From contig JAIUNR010000001.1 of the NCBI GenBank assembly GCA_020161575.1, forward strand, positions 310,001 to 374,000: a DNA stretch of 64,000 nucleotides, read 5' to 3'. The notes beneath the pieces were generated by a model. The model searched no databases, was not told where the DNA came from, and saw nothing but the letters and a program-made list of their open reading frames with translations. The stretch comes from Pseudomonadota bacterium. GTDB taxonomy: Bacteria > Pseudomonadota > Alphaproteobacteria > Rhizobiales > Beijerinckiaceae. This document shows, piece by piece, positions 34,192 through 43,509 of the stretch. Positions within the stretch are counted from its first letter, which is position 1. Every line of letters begins with the position of its first letter. The translations under genes were made by a program, and so were the position numbers.

Positions 34192-34278
34192 ATGCCAGAA
34201 TTCCGCCGTGAATCGGGCGGCAGAGAAGTGATGAACCGGGCCTTCCGTCCGGCTGACATTCAAGGCTTGAGACGATGA
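34192..34278 (+). CDS. Candidate 28-residue leader peptide overlapping murC
   Basis: ATG at 34192 opens a frame of 28 codons ([15 protein letters not shown], then [13 protein letters not shown]) whose TGA (34276-34278) overlaps the murC ATG (34275-34277) as ATGA. That is the same overlap used by real gene pairs in this cluster, so the frame may serve to bring ribosomes to murC, which has no strong ribosome-binding site of its own. The upstream site (ATAGG) is weak. The peptide is Arg-rich, without known similarity. It could be chance. Confidence 0.3.
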   Translation: MPEFRRESGGREVMNRAFRPADIQGLRR

Positions 34279-35678
34279 AGATCCCCCGCGAGACCGGCCC
34301 CATCCATTTCATCGGAATCGGGGGGATCGGCATGTCCGGCATCGCGGAGGTGCTGGCCAATCTCGGCTACAGCGTGCAGGGCTCGGATGCGTCCGACAAT
34401 GCCAATGTGAAGCGCCTGCGCGAGAAGGGCGTCACCTGTTTTGTCGGCCACAAGGCCGAGCATATCGAAGGCGCGGGCGTTATCGTGGTCTCCACCGCGA
34501 TCAAACGCGACAACCCGGAGCTGGCCGCCGCGCGCGAGCAGCGCATTCCCGTCGTGCGCCGCGCCGAAATGCTCGCCGAGCTGATGCGGCTCAAAACCTG
34601 CGTCGCGATCGCCGGCACGCATGGCAAGACGACGACAACCTCGCTGGTCGCGACCCTGCTCGACAAGGGCGGGCTCGATCCCACCGTGATCAACGGTGGC
34701 ATCATCAACGCCTACGGCACCAATGCGCGCCTCGGAGGCGGCGACTGGATGGTGGTGGAGGCGGATGAGAGCGACGGCACCTTCCTTAAGCTGCCGGCGG
34801 ATATCGCCATCGTCACCAACATCGACCCGGAACATCTCGACCATTTCGGTACGTTCGAGGCGATCAAGAAGGCGTTCCACACCCTTGTCGAGAACCTGCC
34901 CTTCTACGGGTTTGCGGTGATGTGCATCGATCACCCCACGGTGCAGGAGCTTGTCGGGCAGATCGAGGATCGCCGCGTCATCACCTATGGCGAGAACGTG
35001 CAGGCCGATGTGCGGCTGATGAACATCAACCTCGAAGGCGGCGTATGCCATTTTTCGGTGCTGATCCGCGATCGCAAGAGCGGCAAGGTGACGGAATTGC
35101 CGGATATGGTGCTGCCTATGCCGGGGCACCACAATGCCCTCAACGCGACCGCGGCCATCGCGGTGGCCTATGAACTGGGCGTGCCGGTCGATGTGATCCG
35201 CGCCGGGCTCGCCGGATTTGGCGGCGTCAAGCGCCGCTTCACGAAAACGGGCGAGTGGAACGGCGTGACCATCTTCGATGATTACGGCCATCATCCGGTG
35301 GAGATCGCGGCGGTGCTCAAAGCCGCGCGTGCCTCGACCAAGGGGCAGGTGATCGCAGTCGTGCAGCCGCATCGCTACACCCGGCTGCAATCGCTGTTCT
35401 CCGAATTCTCGACCTGTTTCAATGATGCCGACACGGTGATCGTCGCCGAGACCTACGCCGCCGGCGAGGCGCCGATTGCAGGCGCGGATCGTGAGGGGCT
35501 GGTCGCCGGCATCAAGGCGCACGGGCACCGTCATGTCATCCCGCTCGAAGGGCCGGAAGCGCTGGCCGGGCATGTCGCCGCCGTCGCGAAGCCGGGCGAC
35601 TACGTGATCTGCCTCGGCGCGGGCAACATCACGCAATGGGCCTATGCGCTGCCGGGGGAATTGGCGGTGCTCCCGTGA
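34275..35678 (+). CDS. murC: UDP-N-acetylmuramate--L-alanine ligase
   Basis: 467 residues. First amino-acid addition to UDP-MurNAc. [18 protein letters not shown] (UDP fold), [12 protein letters not shown], the ATP loop [16 protein letters not shown] near 112-126, [49 protein letters not shown] and [11 protein letters not shown] are all canonical. Complete. It ends in a GTGA overlap with the small membrane-protein gene at 35675, so translation of the two is coupled. Confidence 0.97.
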   Translation: MKIPRETGPIHFIGIGGIGMSGIAEVLANLGYSVQGSDASDNANVKRLREKGVTCFVGHKAEHIEGAGVIVVSTAIKRDNPELAAAREQRIPVVRRAEMLAELMRLKTCVAIAGTHGKTTTTSLVATLLDKGGLDPTVINGGIINAYGTNARLGGGDWMVVEADESDGTFLKLPADIAIVTNIDPEHLDHFGTFEAIKKAFHTLVENLPFYGFAVMCIDHPTVQELVGQIEDRRVITYGENVQADVRLMNINLEGGVCHFSVLIRDRKSGKVTELPDMVLPMPGHHNALNATAAIAVAYELGVPVDVIRAGLAGFGGVKRRFTKTGEWNGVTIFDDYGHHPVEIAAVLKAARASTKGQVIAVVQPHRYTRLQSLFSEFSTCFNDADTVIVAETYAAGEAPIAGADREGLVAGIKAHGHRHVIPLEGPEALAGHVAAVAKPGDYVICLGAGNITQWAYALPGELAVLP

Positions 35679-36217
35679 GTGACAAGGAAGGCGAACATCT
35701 TCGCGTCCACCCGTTGGCGCGGTTCTTCCGGCTTCTTTTCGCCGTCAGCGCGTTCGGCATGGCGACAGGCGGCATGATTCTGGTGGGAGCGGGCATTTTC
35801 GAGATCGCCGAAGGGCTTCTCGGAATGGTGCGGCATGCCGCTGACGGTGCTGTTTCGAGCCGTATCATGAAATCGACGGACGAATTGCTCTTCGGCACCG
35901 TTCTGGTGATCTTCGCCGCGAATATCTTTTTCGGCTTCTGCATCGACGAGTCAAAGGCATTGGCCTGGCGTATTCCCGCCTTCATGAGCGCGCATACGAT
36001 GTCTGAGCTCAAGGCGACCTTCTGCCATGTTATTGTGGTTTATCTCATTGTCGATTTCGCGACGGATGTCGCTGCCGGTGGGGCCAAGCTCGACGCACGG
36101 CTGCTTTATTTTCCCGCAACCATCGTGCTGATCGCTCTTGCCCTGCGCCTGATGCCGCACGCTGCGGCGCATGAGGGCGCGAAGGGGGGGCATGGGGAGC
36201 GCCATGACAGCCGCTGA
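35675..36217 (+). CDS. Integral membrane protein, possibly UPF0114/YqhA-like, inside the dcw cluster
   Basis: 180 residues, GTG start at 35675 overlapping the murC stop as GTGA. Four hydrophobic segments: about 18-42 ([23 protein letters not shown] in parts), about 74-96 ([19 protein letters not shown]), about 120-140 ([14 protein letters not shown]) and about 150-168 ([16 protein letters not shown]). The order DELLFGT..., a loop, [14 protein letters not shown] and a final helix is like the UPF0114 family, whose function is unknown; this match is by eye and tentative. The gene lies between murC and murB, where most dcw clusters have none, and its end overlaps the murB start region. Composition matches its neighbours, so recent transfer is not indicated. 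Confidence 0.7.
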   Translation: MSDKEGEHLRVHPLARFFRLLFAVSAFGMATGGMILVGAGIFEIAEGLLGMVRHAADGAVSSRIMKSTDELLFGTVLVIFAANIFFGFCIDESKALAWRIPAFMSAHTMSELKATFCHVIVVYLIVDFATDVAAGGAKLDARLLYFPATIVLIALALRLMPHAAAHEGAKGGHGERHDSR

Positions 36218-37157
36218 ACCTGCCGTCGGGCTTGCTGCCCGTCTCTCTGCCACCATGCCCGCCTTGCGTGGGCGTCTGCTTGCCAATGAGCCGCTGGCGC
36301 CCTTCACCTGGCTGCGCGTGGGCGGGCCGGCGGAGGTGCTGTTCACCCCGGCGGATACGGAAGACCTCGCCTATTTCCTGAAGAACCTCCCGGCTGAAAT
36401 TCCGGTGACGGTGATCGGCCTTGCCTCGAACATGATCATCCGTGACGGCGGCATTCCGGGTGTCGTGATCCGCTTCTCGCCGAAGGGGTTCGGACAGGTG
36501 ATCGTGGAGGAAGGGCATCGCATCCGGGCCGGCGCTTTCGCGGCGGACCGCAAGGTCGCGGTGGCGGCGGCGGAGGCAGGGATCGGCGGGCTCGAATTCT
36601 ATTTCGGCATTCCTGGTTCCATCGGTGGTGCCTTGCGGATGAATGCCGGCACGCGCTCCAACACCAATCCCGAGATCGAGGGCGAGACGCGCGAGCGCTT
36701 CGTCGAGGCGAAGGCGGTGACCCGCGCCGGCGAGATCGTGCTTCTCAAGCCTGAAGACATGAAATTCGCCTACCGCAATTGCGGTGTCGCGCCGGATACG
36801 ATTTTCGTCGAGGCGCTGTTTCAGGGCTTTGCCCGTCCGCCCGCCGAAGCCCACGCCATCAACGCGGCGGTGCAGGAGCACCGGGAGAAGGATCAGGAGA
36901 CCAAGGTACGCACCGCGGGCTCGACCTTCAAGAACCCGCCCGGCCATTCCTCCTGGCGCCTGATCCGCGATGCCGGCGGGCTCGATCTGCGCGTGGGGCA
37001 GGCGGAAATGTCGCGCAAGCACGCCAATTTCCTGATCGCCCATGATGGGGCGACGGCTGCGGATATCGAGACGTTGGGCGAGGAAATCCGCAAGCGGGTG
37101 AAAGCCAAAAGCGGGATCGAGCTCGAATGGGAAGTCAAAAGGGTGGGTATCGGCTGA
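36204..37157 (+). CDS. murB: UDP-N-acetylenolpyruvoylglucosamine reductase
   Basis: 317 residues. Reduces the enolpyruvyl group to lactyl, making UDP-MurNAc, with FAD and [37 protein letters not shown] (FAD site), [32 protein letters not shown] and the catalytic-Ser block [11 protein letters not shown] are present. The start at 36204 gives the best family match; an ATG at 36192 is in frame. It overlaps the preceding membrane-protein gene by about 14 bases and is followed 24 bases later by ddl. Confidence 0.96.
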   Translation: MTAAEPAVGLAARLSATMPALRGRLLANEPLAPFTWLRVGGPAEVLFTPADTEDLAYFLKNLPAEIPVTVIGLASNMIIRDGGIPGVVIRFSPKGFGQVIVEEGHRIRAGAFAADRKVAVAAAEAGIGGLEFYFGIPGSIGGALRMNAGTRSNTNPEIEGETRERFVEAKAVTRAGEIVLLKPEDMKFAYRNCGVAPDTIFVEALFQGFARPPAEAHAINAAVQEHREKDQETKVRTAGSTFKNPPGHSSWRLIRDAGGLDLRVGQAEMSRKHANFLIAHDGATAADIETLGEEIRKRVKAKSGIELEWEVKRVGIG

Positions 37158-37181
37158 GGCCGATTCCGGGAAGGACGAGTT

Positions 37182-38108
37182 ATGCCTAGACATGTCGCGG
37201 TTCTCATGGGGGGCTGGGCGGCTGAGCGGCCGGTAAGCCTGAAATCCGGCGCCGCCTGTGCGAACGCGCTGCGCGAGCGCGGCTATCGTGTCACCGAGAT
37301 TGATGTCGCGCGTGATCTCGGCTCGGTGCTCGAAAAACTCAAGCCGGACGTTGTCTTCAACGCGCTGCACGGCCCCTGGGGCGAGGATGGCACGGTGCAG
37401 GGCCTGCTTGAGATCATGGGCATACCCTATTCGCATTCGGGCGTGCTCGCCTCCTCGCTGGCGATGCGCAAGGACCGCGCGAAAATCATGATGGCGGCGT
37501 ATGGCGTGCCGGTCGCCGCAGGACTCACGGTCTCGCGATTCGAACTCGCCAAGGCCCATCCCATGGCGCCTCCCTTCGTGGCGAAGCCTGTGGCGAACGG
37601 GTCTTCCTTCGGCGTTTTCATCGTCAAGGAGGGGCGGACGCATCCCCTGCAGGAACTGGGGCGCGAGGATTGGCCGCTTGGCGAGGAGATGCTGGTGGAG
37701 CCCTTCATCCCAGGCCGCGAGCTGACATGCGGCGTCATGGGGCCCAAGGGAAAGGCCGCGGCGCTCGATGTGATCGAGATCCTCCCGGCCACCGGCGAGT
37801 TCTACGACTATGACGCAAAGTACGCTGCGGGCGGATCAATTCACGTCCTGCCTGCATCACTTAAACCAAATATTTACCAGCGCGTTCAAGAAATGGCTGT
37901 GAGGGCATACGAGGCTCTCGGCTGCCGTGGAGTCGCCCGGGCGGATTTCCGCTACGACGACGAAACCGACACGCTGGTCTGCCTGGAGGTGAATACCCAA
38001 CCAGGCATGACGGAGACCTCGCTGGTGCCTGAACTTGCGGCCAAGAAAGGCCTCAGCTTCGGCGAGCTCGTGGAATGGATGGTGGAGGATTCCTCTCTCG
38101 ATCGGTAA
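37182..38108 (+). CDS. ddl: D-alanine--D-alanine ligase
   Basis: 308 residues, DdlB length. Makes D-Ala-D-Ala for MurF. HVAVLMGGWAAERPVSLKSG (N-terminal ATP-grasp fold), VFNALHGPWGEDGTVQG, GVLASSLAMRKDRAK, PFVAKPVANGSSFGVFIV, the flexible loop EFYDYDAKYAAGGSIH, and the metal-site block VCLEVNTQPGMTETSLVP. Complete, with all expected motifs. Its last 34 bases overlap the start of ftsQ in another frame. A short patch around 37810-37915 is AT-richer than the rest. Confidence 0.96.
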   Translation: MPRHVAVLMGGWAAERPVSLKSGAACANALRERGYRVTEIDVARDLGSVLEKLKPDVVFNALHGPWGEDGTVQGLLEIMGIPYSHSGVLASSLAMRKDRAKIMMAAYGVPVAAGLTVSRFELAKAHPMAPPFVAKPVANGSSFGVFIVKEGRTHPLQELGREDWPLGEEMLVEPFIPGRELTCGVMGPKGKAAALDVIEILPATGEFYDYDAKYAAGGSIHVLPASLKPNIYQRVQEMAVRAYEALGCRGVARADFRYDDETDTLVCLEVNTQPGMTETSLVPELAAKKGLSFGELVEWMVEDSSLDR

Positions 38109-38992
38109 GGAAAGGGCTCGGCGCAGCGGCTGGTTCTTTCGCGCTTTGGCGCGCCGGTCGTTACGCGCGCCGGCGTTCGGCAGGCGGGCTCCATATTCCG
38201 CGCGGAATCGGTTCCTCGGCCGCGATCCTGTTCGTTCTTGCCTGCGGCGGTGCCGGCATGGCGATTGGCGGCCATTTCGATTCGCTGCGCCGCGAGCACG
38301 GTTCCTTCTCTGACATGCTGGCCCGCGCGCTGGGCTTTTCGATCGATCACGTGGCGATCAGCGGAAATCATGAACTGACGCCCGAGGAAGTGGTGACGCT
38401 CGCCGGCGTCTCGACGGTTGATTCGCTTCCCTTCCTTGATCCGAAGGCCATCCAGCAGCGCCTCGTCGCGGTGCCGATGATCGCCGAGGCCAATGTCACC
38501 AAGCTCTATCCCGACCGTTTGCTGATCCATATCCGCGAGCGTGTTCCCTTCGCGATCTGGCAGCATGACGGCCAGGTCGATGTCATTTCCGAGGATGGCA
38601 CGCCGATCGAGACCCTCACCGATCGGCGTTTCCTGCGTCTGCCGCATGTGGTGGGGCCGGAGGCCAATCTCCGGGTCAAGGAATTCGCGATGCTGATCGA
38701 GGCCGTCCCGGATCTGCGTGAGCAGATCCGCGCCGGAATTCTTGTGTCGAAACGCCGCTGGACGCTCAAGCTCCATAACGGAGTCGAGGTGAAGCTGCCC
38801 GAAATCGCGCCGGAGACCGCGCTGAAGACCTTTGCGGCCATGGAAAAGGAACAGGGCATCACCAAACGTGCGATTCTCGATATCGATCTGCGCTTGCCTG
38901 ATCGTATCACCGTGCGCCTCACCGAGGAGGCTGCAGCGGCGCATGCCGAGGCAATCCAGCAGAAGATCAAGAAATGGGGAGGGCGCGCTTGA
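38075..38992 (+). CDS. ftsQ: Cell division protein FtsQ
   Basis: 305 residues. Basic cytoplasmic N terminus of about 45 residues, one membrane segment about 47-66 (SSAAILFVLACGGAGMAIGG), a POTRA domain about 87-155 (FSIDHVAISGNHELTPEEVV, then LYPDRLLIHIRERVPFAIW) and the FtsQ beta domain. It scaffolds FtsB/FtsL and recruits later divisome proteins. The ATG at 38075 lies inside ddl, and no later start would keep the basic N terminus. It ends in a TGATG overlap with ftsA. Confidence 0.92.
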   Translation: MDGGGFLSRSVRKGLGAAAGSFALWRAGRYARRRSAGGLHIPRGIGSSAAILFVLACGGAGMAIGGHFDSLRREHGSFSDMLARALGFSIDHVAISGNHELTPEEVVTLAGVSTVDSLPFLDPKAIQQRLVAVPMIAEANVTKLYPDRLLIHIRERVPFAIWQHDGQVDVISEDGTPIETLTDRRFLRLPHVVGPEANLRVKEFAMLIEAVPDLREQIRAGILVSKRRWTLKLHNGVEVKLPEIAPETALKTFAAMEKEQGITKRAILDIDLRLPDRITVRLTEEAAAAHAEAIQQKIKKWGGRA

Positions 38993-40314
38993 TGCGGAGC
39001 ACTTCCGGTTTCACCCCGCGAATTCGTCCGGTTCCTCCGGGCAAGACCGCGATCCTTTCCGCGCTTGATGTCGGCACCTCGAAGGTCGTCTGCCTCATCG
39101 CGCGGCTCGATCCGATCGAGAATTCCGATGTCCTTTCCGGGCGCACGCATCGCATGCGCATTCTCGGCATCGGGCATCAGCGCTCGCGCGGGATCAAGGG
39201 CGGCACGGTGATCGACCTCGCCGAGGCCGAAAAGGCGATCCGCCTCGCGGTCGATTCCGCCGAGCGCATGGCCGGCGTCCAGGTGGCGAGCGCGCTCGTC
39301 AACATTTCCGGTGGCCGCATCGGCTCGCATCACTTCCAGGGGCGGGTGGCGCTCAATCGCCGCAACGTGGAAGAGGGCGATATCACCCGCGTGATCGAGG
39401 TCGCCTCTGCTCACGCTCAGGATGGCGGGCGCTCGATCCTTCACGCGCTGCCGGTGGGCTACGCGCTCGACGGCGCCATGGGCATCCAGGAACCCAAGGG
39501 CATGGTGGGCGACGCGCTGGGCGTGGATATGCACATCGTCTCCTGCGATCCGCTGGCCGCGCATAACCTGATGCTTGCGGTGGAGCGGGGTCATCTCGCG
39601 GTCGAGGCGCTGGTCGCGACGCCCTATGCCTCCGCGCTCTCGACCCTGTGCGACGACGAGGCCGAGCTGGGCTCTGTCGTCATCGATATCGGCGGCGGCA
39701 CCACTTCGATGGCGGTGTTCCATCAGGGGCATCTCGTCCATGCCGATACGATCGCCATCGGCGGAAACTATATCACGCTCGACATCGCGCGCGGGCTTTC
39801 CATGCGTCTCGACGATGCCGAGAAGCTCAAGAACCGCTTCGCCTCCTGCATCGAGACCGAGGCGGACAGCCGCGACATCCTCTCGATCCGGCAGGTCGGC
39901 GAGGGAGATCAGGATCTCAATCATTCGATGCCGCTGGGGCACCTCACGCGGATCGTGCGCCCTCGGGTCGAGGAGACGATCGAGTTCGTGCGCGAGCGGC
40001 TCGACAAGGCCGGCTTTCGCATCGCGCGCGGTCAGCATGTGCTGCTCACCGGCGGCACGGCGCAGCTCGGCGGCTTGACCGATCTCACCAAGCGCATCTT
40101 CGGCACCCAGACACGCCTTGCGCGGCCAGTGGGCGTGCAGGGCCTGCCGGAAGCGGCGAAGAGCCCGGCCTTTGCGAGCGCCGTCGGGCTGCTCGTCTAT
40201 CCGCAGGTCGCGGGCAAGGAATTCTACGACGCCGGGCGCAGAAGCGCCCTGCGGATGACCGGCACCGGCGGGTATTTCGCCCGCATGGGGCAATGGTTGC
40301 GTGACAGCTTTTAA
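38992..40314 (+). CDS. ftsA: Cell division protein FtsA
   Basis: 440 residues. Actin-like ATPase that tethers FtsZ to the membrane. Actin-fold blocks: ALDVGTSKVVCLIA (phosphate 1), ILGIGHQRSRGIKGGTVIDL, VVIDIGGGTTSMAVF (phosphate 2), IAIGGNYITLDIARGL, VLLTGGTAQLGGL (adenosine), and an amphipathic C-terminal tail (YFARMGQWLRDSF) that serves as the membrane-targeting helix. ATG at 38992 overlaps the ftsQ stop by one base. It is followed 45 bases later by ftsZ. Confidence 0.95.
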   Translation: MRSTSGFTPRIRPVPPGKTAILSALDVGTSKVVCLIARLDPIENSDVLSGRTHRMRILGIGHQRSRGIKGGTVIDLAEAEKAIRLAVDSAERMAGVQVASALVNISGGRIGSHHFQGRVALNRRNVEEGDITRVIEVASAHAQDGGRSILHALPVGYALDGAMGIQEPKGMVGDALGVDMHIVSCDPLAAHNLMLAVERGHLAVEALVATPYASALSTLCDDEAELGSVVIDIGGGTTSMAVFHQGHLVHADTIAIGGNYITLDIARGLSMRLDDAEKLKNRFASCIETEADSRDILSIRQVGEGDQDLNHSMPLGHLTRIVRPRVEETIEFVRERLDKAGFRIARGQHVLLTGGTAQLGGLTDLTKRIFGTQTRLARPVGVQGLPEAAKSPAFASAVGLLVYPQVAGKEFYDAGRRSALRMTGTGGYFARMGQWLRDSF

Positions 40315-40359
40315 TTGGTTCCAGACCGGCGCGGTATTGCCGGAGCAACGAGGCAGGAT

Positions 40360-42069
40360 ATGACCATCACCATCAAGGCGCCGGATATCCGGGAACTGAA
40401 GCCGCGCATCACCGTCATCGGCGTCGGTGGCGCCGGTGGCAACGCGGTCAACAACATGATCCGCTGTGGCCTGGCCGGCGTCGATTTCGTCGTCGCCAAC
40501 ACCGATGCGCAGGCGCTGCTGCTCTCGACCTCCGAGCGCCGCATCCAGATGGGCATTCAGGTCACCGAGGGCCTCGGCGCCGGCTCGCAGCCGGAAGTCG
40601 GCCGGTCGGCGGCAGAAGAGGTGATGGACGAGATCCGCGACCAGCTCACCAATGTCCACATGGCCTTCATCACCGCCGGCATGGGCGGCGGTACGGGTAC
40701 CGGCGCGGCGCCGGTCATCGCGCGGGTCGCGCGTGAAATGGGCATCCTGACCGTGGGCGTCGTGACCAAGCCGTTCCATTTCGAAGGCCAGCGCCGCATG
40801 CGTGTCGCGGAAGCCGGTATCGCCGAGCTTCAGAAGGCGGTGGATACGCTCATCGTCATCCCCAACCAGAACCTGTTCCGCATCGCCAACGAGAAGACCA
40901 CCTTCGCCGAGGCCTTCGCGATGGCGGATCAGGTGCTGCTCTCGGGCGTCGCCTCGGTGACCGATCTCATCGTGAAGCCGGGTCTGATCAACCTCGATTT
41001 CGCCGATGTCCGCGCCGTGATGCGCGACATGGGCAAGGCGATGATGGGCACGGGCGAGGCGACCGGCGAGAGCCGCGCCATTCTCGCCGCGGAAGCCGCC
41101 ATCGCCAATCCGCTGCTCGACGAGACCTCGATGAAGGGCGCGCGCGGCCTCCTGATCTCCATTACCGGCGGGCCGGACATGAAGATCTACGAGGTGGACG
41201 AAGCCGCCAACCGCATCCGCGAGGAAGTGGATGTGGATGCCAACGTGATCTTCGGCGCCACGCAGGACGAATCGCTTGATGGCATCATCCGCGTCTCGGT
41301 GGTTGCGACCGGCCTCGATCCGGCGAAGACCGAGGAAGGCGATCAGGGCGCCAGCATCGATCAGCGCCTCGCGCTCATGGCTGACCGCCTGCGCGCGCAG
41401 ATGGCGCAGCGCGCCGCCCAGAGCGTGGCCCAGCCCGCGCCGTCGCTGGCTCCCGCCCCGGTTGTCGCGGAGGCACCCGCGCCCGCGCCGGTTTTCGCGC
41501 CCGTGATTCCGAGCCAGCCCGAACCCGTCGCGGCGATGCCCGGCCTCGTTGTCGAGCAGACCCCGCCGCCGCGCCCTGCCTTCTTCGCGGCCCCGATCGT
41601 GGAGGAGCCGAAGGTCGTGCACGAAGAGCCGGCCATGCCGCGCGCCTTCATTCCGCCGGCGCCCGAGCGCGCGCCCATCCGCCCGCAGCGCATGCCGAGC
41701 ATCGAGGAGCTGCCGCGTCCGGCCCAGGCACAGCTTCAGGCCAGCCGCCAGGAAGCCGTCGCCGCGCCGCCGCCGCCGGAGCAGAAGCGCATGACGTTGA
41801 TGCAGCGTCTCGCGGCAGTCGGCATCGGTGCGCGCCGCGAGGAGGATGCCCCGGCACCCCGCGCGGCCGAGCCGGCGCCCGTGGCCGAACCGCAGGCGCC
41901 GAGCGCGACCCACGCCATGTATGCCCGCAAGCCGGCAGCGCCGGTCCAGCCGGCCTATCGCCCGGCGGAAGGTCAGCTTGACGCCCAGGGGCGCCAGCAG
42001 CCTGCGGCGCGCGGTTTCGAGGATGATCAGCTCGAAATCCCCGCTTTCCTGCGCCGCCAGGCGAAGTGA
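40360..42069 (+). CDS. ftsZ: Cell division GTPase FtsZ
   Basis: 569 residues, in the long alphaproteobacterial class. GTP-binding part 1-320: [25 protein letters not shown], the tubulin signature [15 protein letters not shown] near 108-122, and the T7 loop [11 protein letters not shown]. From about 335 a Pro/Ala/Glu-rich linker of some 210 residues leads to the conserved C-terminal peptide [15 protein letters not shown], which binds FtsA and other partners. ATG 40360 is preceded by a GGCAGG site. Last gene of the dcw cluster proper; a 350-base structured gap follows before lpxC. Confidence 0.97.
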   Translation: MTITIKAPDIRELKPRITVIGVGGAGGNAVNNMIRCGLAGVDFVVANTDAQALLLSTSERRIQMGIQVTEGLGAGSQPEVGRSAAEEVMDEIRDQLTNVHMAFITAGMGGGTGTGAAPVIARVAREMGILTVGVVTKPFHFEGQRRMRVAEAGIAELQKAVDTLIVIPNQNLFRIANEKTTFAEAFAMADQVLLSGVASVTDLIVKPGLINLDFADVRAVMRDMGKAMMGTGEATGESRAILAAEAAIANPLLDETSMKGARGLLISITGGPDMKIYEVDEAANRIREEVDVDANVIFGATQDESLDGIIRVSVVATGLDPAKTEEGDQGASIDQRLALMADRLRAQMAQRAAQSVAQPAPSLAPAPVVAEAPAPAPVFAPVIPSQPEPVAAMPGLVVEQTPPPRPAFFAAPIVEEPKVVHEEPAMPRAFIPPAPERAPIRPQRMPSIEELPRPAQAQLQASRQEAVAAPPPPEQKRMTLMQRLAAVGIGARREEDAPAPRAAEPAPVAEPQAPSATHAMYARKPAAPVQPAYRPAEGQLDAQGRQQPAARGFEDDQLEIPAFLRRQAK

Positions 42070-42419
42070 AGCGAAACGGAAACAGCGCCATCACCGGCGT
42101 GATTCCTTCCCTCTCCGGCCGTGCCGGGGAGGGAAGCTAAAAAACGGTGAACAGATTGTTACAAATCCGAGCCTTTTGATTATGGCAATCAAAAGGCTCA
42201 TTTGTGATGATTGGCGACTTAAGTAGCTGAACTAAAAAGATAAAACTGGATTCGTGTTTTCCATCAATGTGGCGCGTGCGTGTTACGAAGCGTAAGAAAC
42301 AGTGATTTTGAAATCGCTGGCCAACGGGGTATCCCGGCTTTGGTAACGGGTGACATCCGGTTCAACCGGGTGAGTTAGCGTCGGCATCGGGGCTGTACCC
42401 CGGGCATAGGGGAAAATAC
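42070..42419 (+). other. 350-base structured intergenic region between ftsZ and lpxC
   Basis: No gene seen. Contents in order: a CT-rich stem (42107-42133, TCCCTCTCCGGC with GCCGGGGAGGGA) lacking a U-tract; a long hairpin at 42161-42205; an AT-rich stretch to about 42270, where a promoter could lie; TTACG-AAG-CGTAA near 42281; the palindrome CCGGTTCAACCGG (42357-42369); and CGGGG-CTGTA-CCCCG (42388-42402) six bases before the lpxC ribosome-binding site AGGGGA. Density of inverted repeats suggests transcriptional or translational control of lpxC. Confidence 0.5.
42161..42205. repeat. Long near-perfect hairpin downstream of ftsZ
   Basis: Inner arms GAGCCTTTTGATT (42169-42181) and AATCAAAAGGCTC (42187-42199) pair perfectly over a five-base loop; outer arms ACAAAT (42161-42166) and ATTTGT (42200-42205) add six pairs across a two-base CC bulge, 19 pairs in all. 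It is not followed by a strong U-tract, though ATTTGT gives a weak one. It could be the ftsZ terminator, a processing site or a mobile-element remnant. Confidence 0.65.
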
Positions 42420-43355
42420 GTGAAGCAAACCACGCTGGCCGATCAGGTCGTCATCGAAGGCATTGGCGTTCATTCCGGCAAGCCGGCGCGCGTCGTTCTT
42501 CACCCCGCCGAAGCCAATGCCGGGATCACTTTCCTCCGTACGAATCTTCCCAATGGCCGCGAGCGCCTGATCGAGGCGCGCAGCCACGCGGTGCGCGACA
42601 CCCAGCTTTGCACCGTCATCGGCGACAATGCCGGCGCGACCATTTCGACCATCGAGCATCTGATGTCGGCGCTGGCCGGCCTTGGCATCGACAATGTCCT
42701 TGTCGAGGTGGATGGGCCGGAAATGCCGATCCTCGACGGTTCCTCCCGTCTCTTCGTGGATGCGATCGACCAGGTCGGCATCCGGACACTTTTTGCCAGC
42801 CGCAAGGTCGTCAAGGTCCTCAAGCCCGTGAAGGTTGAGCTTGGCAATTCGGTCGTCGAGCTTCTGCCGCGCGCCGAAGGGTTCCGCCTCGATGTCGAGA
42901 TCGCCTTCGATTCGAAGGTCATCGGCCGGCAGACCTATGGCTTCGAACTGGATGCGCAGCGCTATCGCCGCGAGATCGCCTCTGCCCGCACCTTCGGCTT
43001 CATGCGGGATGTCGAGAAGCTCTGGAAGGCGGGCCTTGCACTCGGCGCCAGCCTCGAGAACACCATCGCCGTCGGCGAGGATGCAGTCGTCAATCCCGAG
43101 GGACTTCGCTATCCCAATGAATTCGCCCGCCACAAGCTGCTCGACGCCATCGGCGATCTGGCGCTGGCCGGCCATGTCCTTCAGGGGCATTACCGGGCCT
43201 TCTGCCCCGGTCACAAGCTCAACGCCATGATCCTCGACGCGCTCTTCGCCGATCGTTCGGCCTACGCGATCGTGGAAACCGCCCGCCGCCCGGCGCGTGC
43301 CGGTATCGGCGAGATGCTGCAGCCGCAGGCCGCCTTCGCGCCTGATCTGAGCTGA
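42420..43355 (+). CDS. lpxC: UDP-3-O-acyl-N-acetylglucosamine deacetylase
   Basis: 311 residues, GTG start with AGGGGA eight bases upstream. Zinc enzyme of the first committed step in lipid A synthesis. EGIGVHSGKPARVVLHPA at the start, ISTIEHLMSALAGLGIDN with the first zinc His, EMPILDGSSRLFV, ARTFGFMRD, and HKLLDAIGDLALAG with the second His and Asp ligands. GHYRAFCPGHKLN follows. Complete. The C-terminal 20 residues are variable in the family. Presence of lpxC shows that the organism makes lipid A. A good terminator follows at 43408-43447. Confidence 0.96.
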   Translation: MKQTTLADQVVIEGIGVHSGKPARVVLHPAEANAGITFLRTNLPNGRERLIEARSHAVRDTQLCTVIGDNAGATISTIEHLMSALAGLGIDNVLVEVDGPEMPILDGSSRLFVDAIDQVGIRTLFASRKVVKVLKPVKVELGNSVVELLPRAEGFRLDVEIAFDSKVIGRQTYGFELDAQRYRREIASARTFGFMRDVEKLWKAGLALGASLENTIAVGEDAVVNPEGLRYPNEFARHKLLDAIGDLALAGHVLQGHYRAFCPGHKLNAMILDALFADRSAYAIVETARRPARAGIGEMLQPQAAFAPDLS

Positions 43356-43407
43356 ATTCCATTTCCCGCCTTATTCTTGCCGCCTCGGCGGTTAACGAGA
43401 ATGTTCA

Positions 43408-43447
43408 AAGCCGCCCGCTCGCTCTTGCGCTTGCGGGCGGTTTTCTT
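43408..43447 (+). terminator. Rho-independent terminator of lpxC
   Basis: Stem CCGCCCGC (43411-43418) and GCGGGCGG (43433-43440) with a 14-base loop, followed directly by TTTTCTT (43441-43447) and preceded by an A-tract. It separates lpxC from bamD. Confidence 0.8.
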
Positions 43448-43509
43448 CAAAAGATCGGGTGGATTGTGCGGCGTGCGTTTTCTCGCCGCGTGAGGAGCGT
43501 GAAACCGTC

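Noticed and set aside
42107-42140. CT-rich stem after ftsZ followed by AAAAAA, considered as a terminator
   Set aside because: On the plus strand the stem is followed by A, not T, so it lacks the U-tract needed for intrinsic termination of ftsZ.
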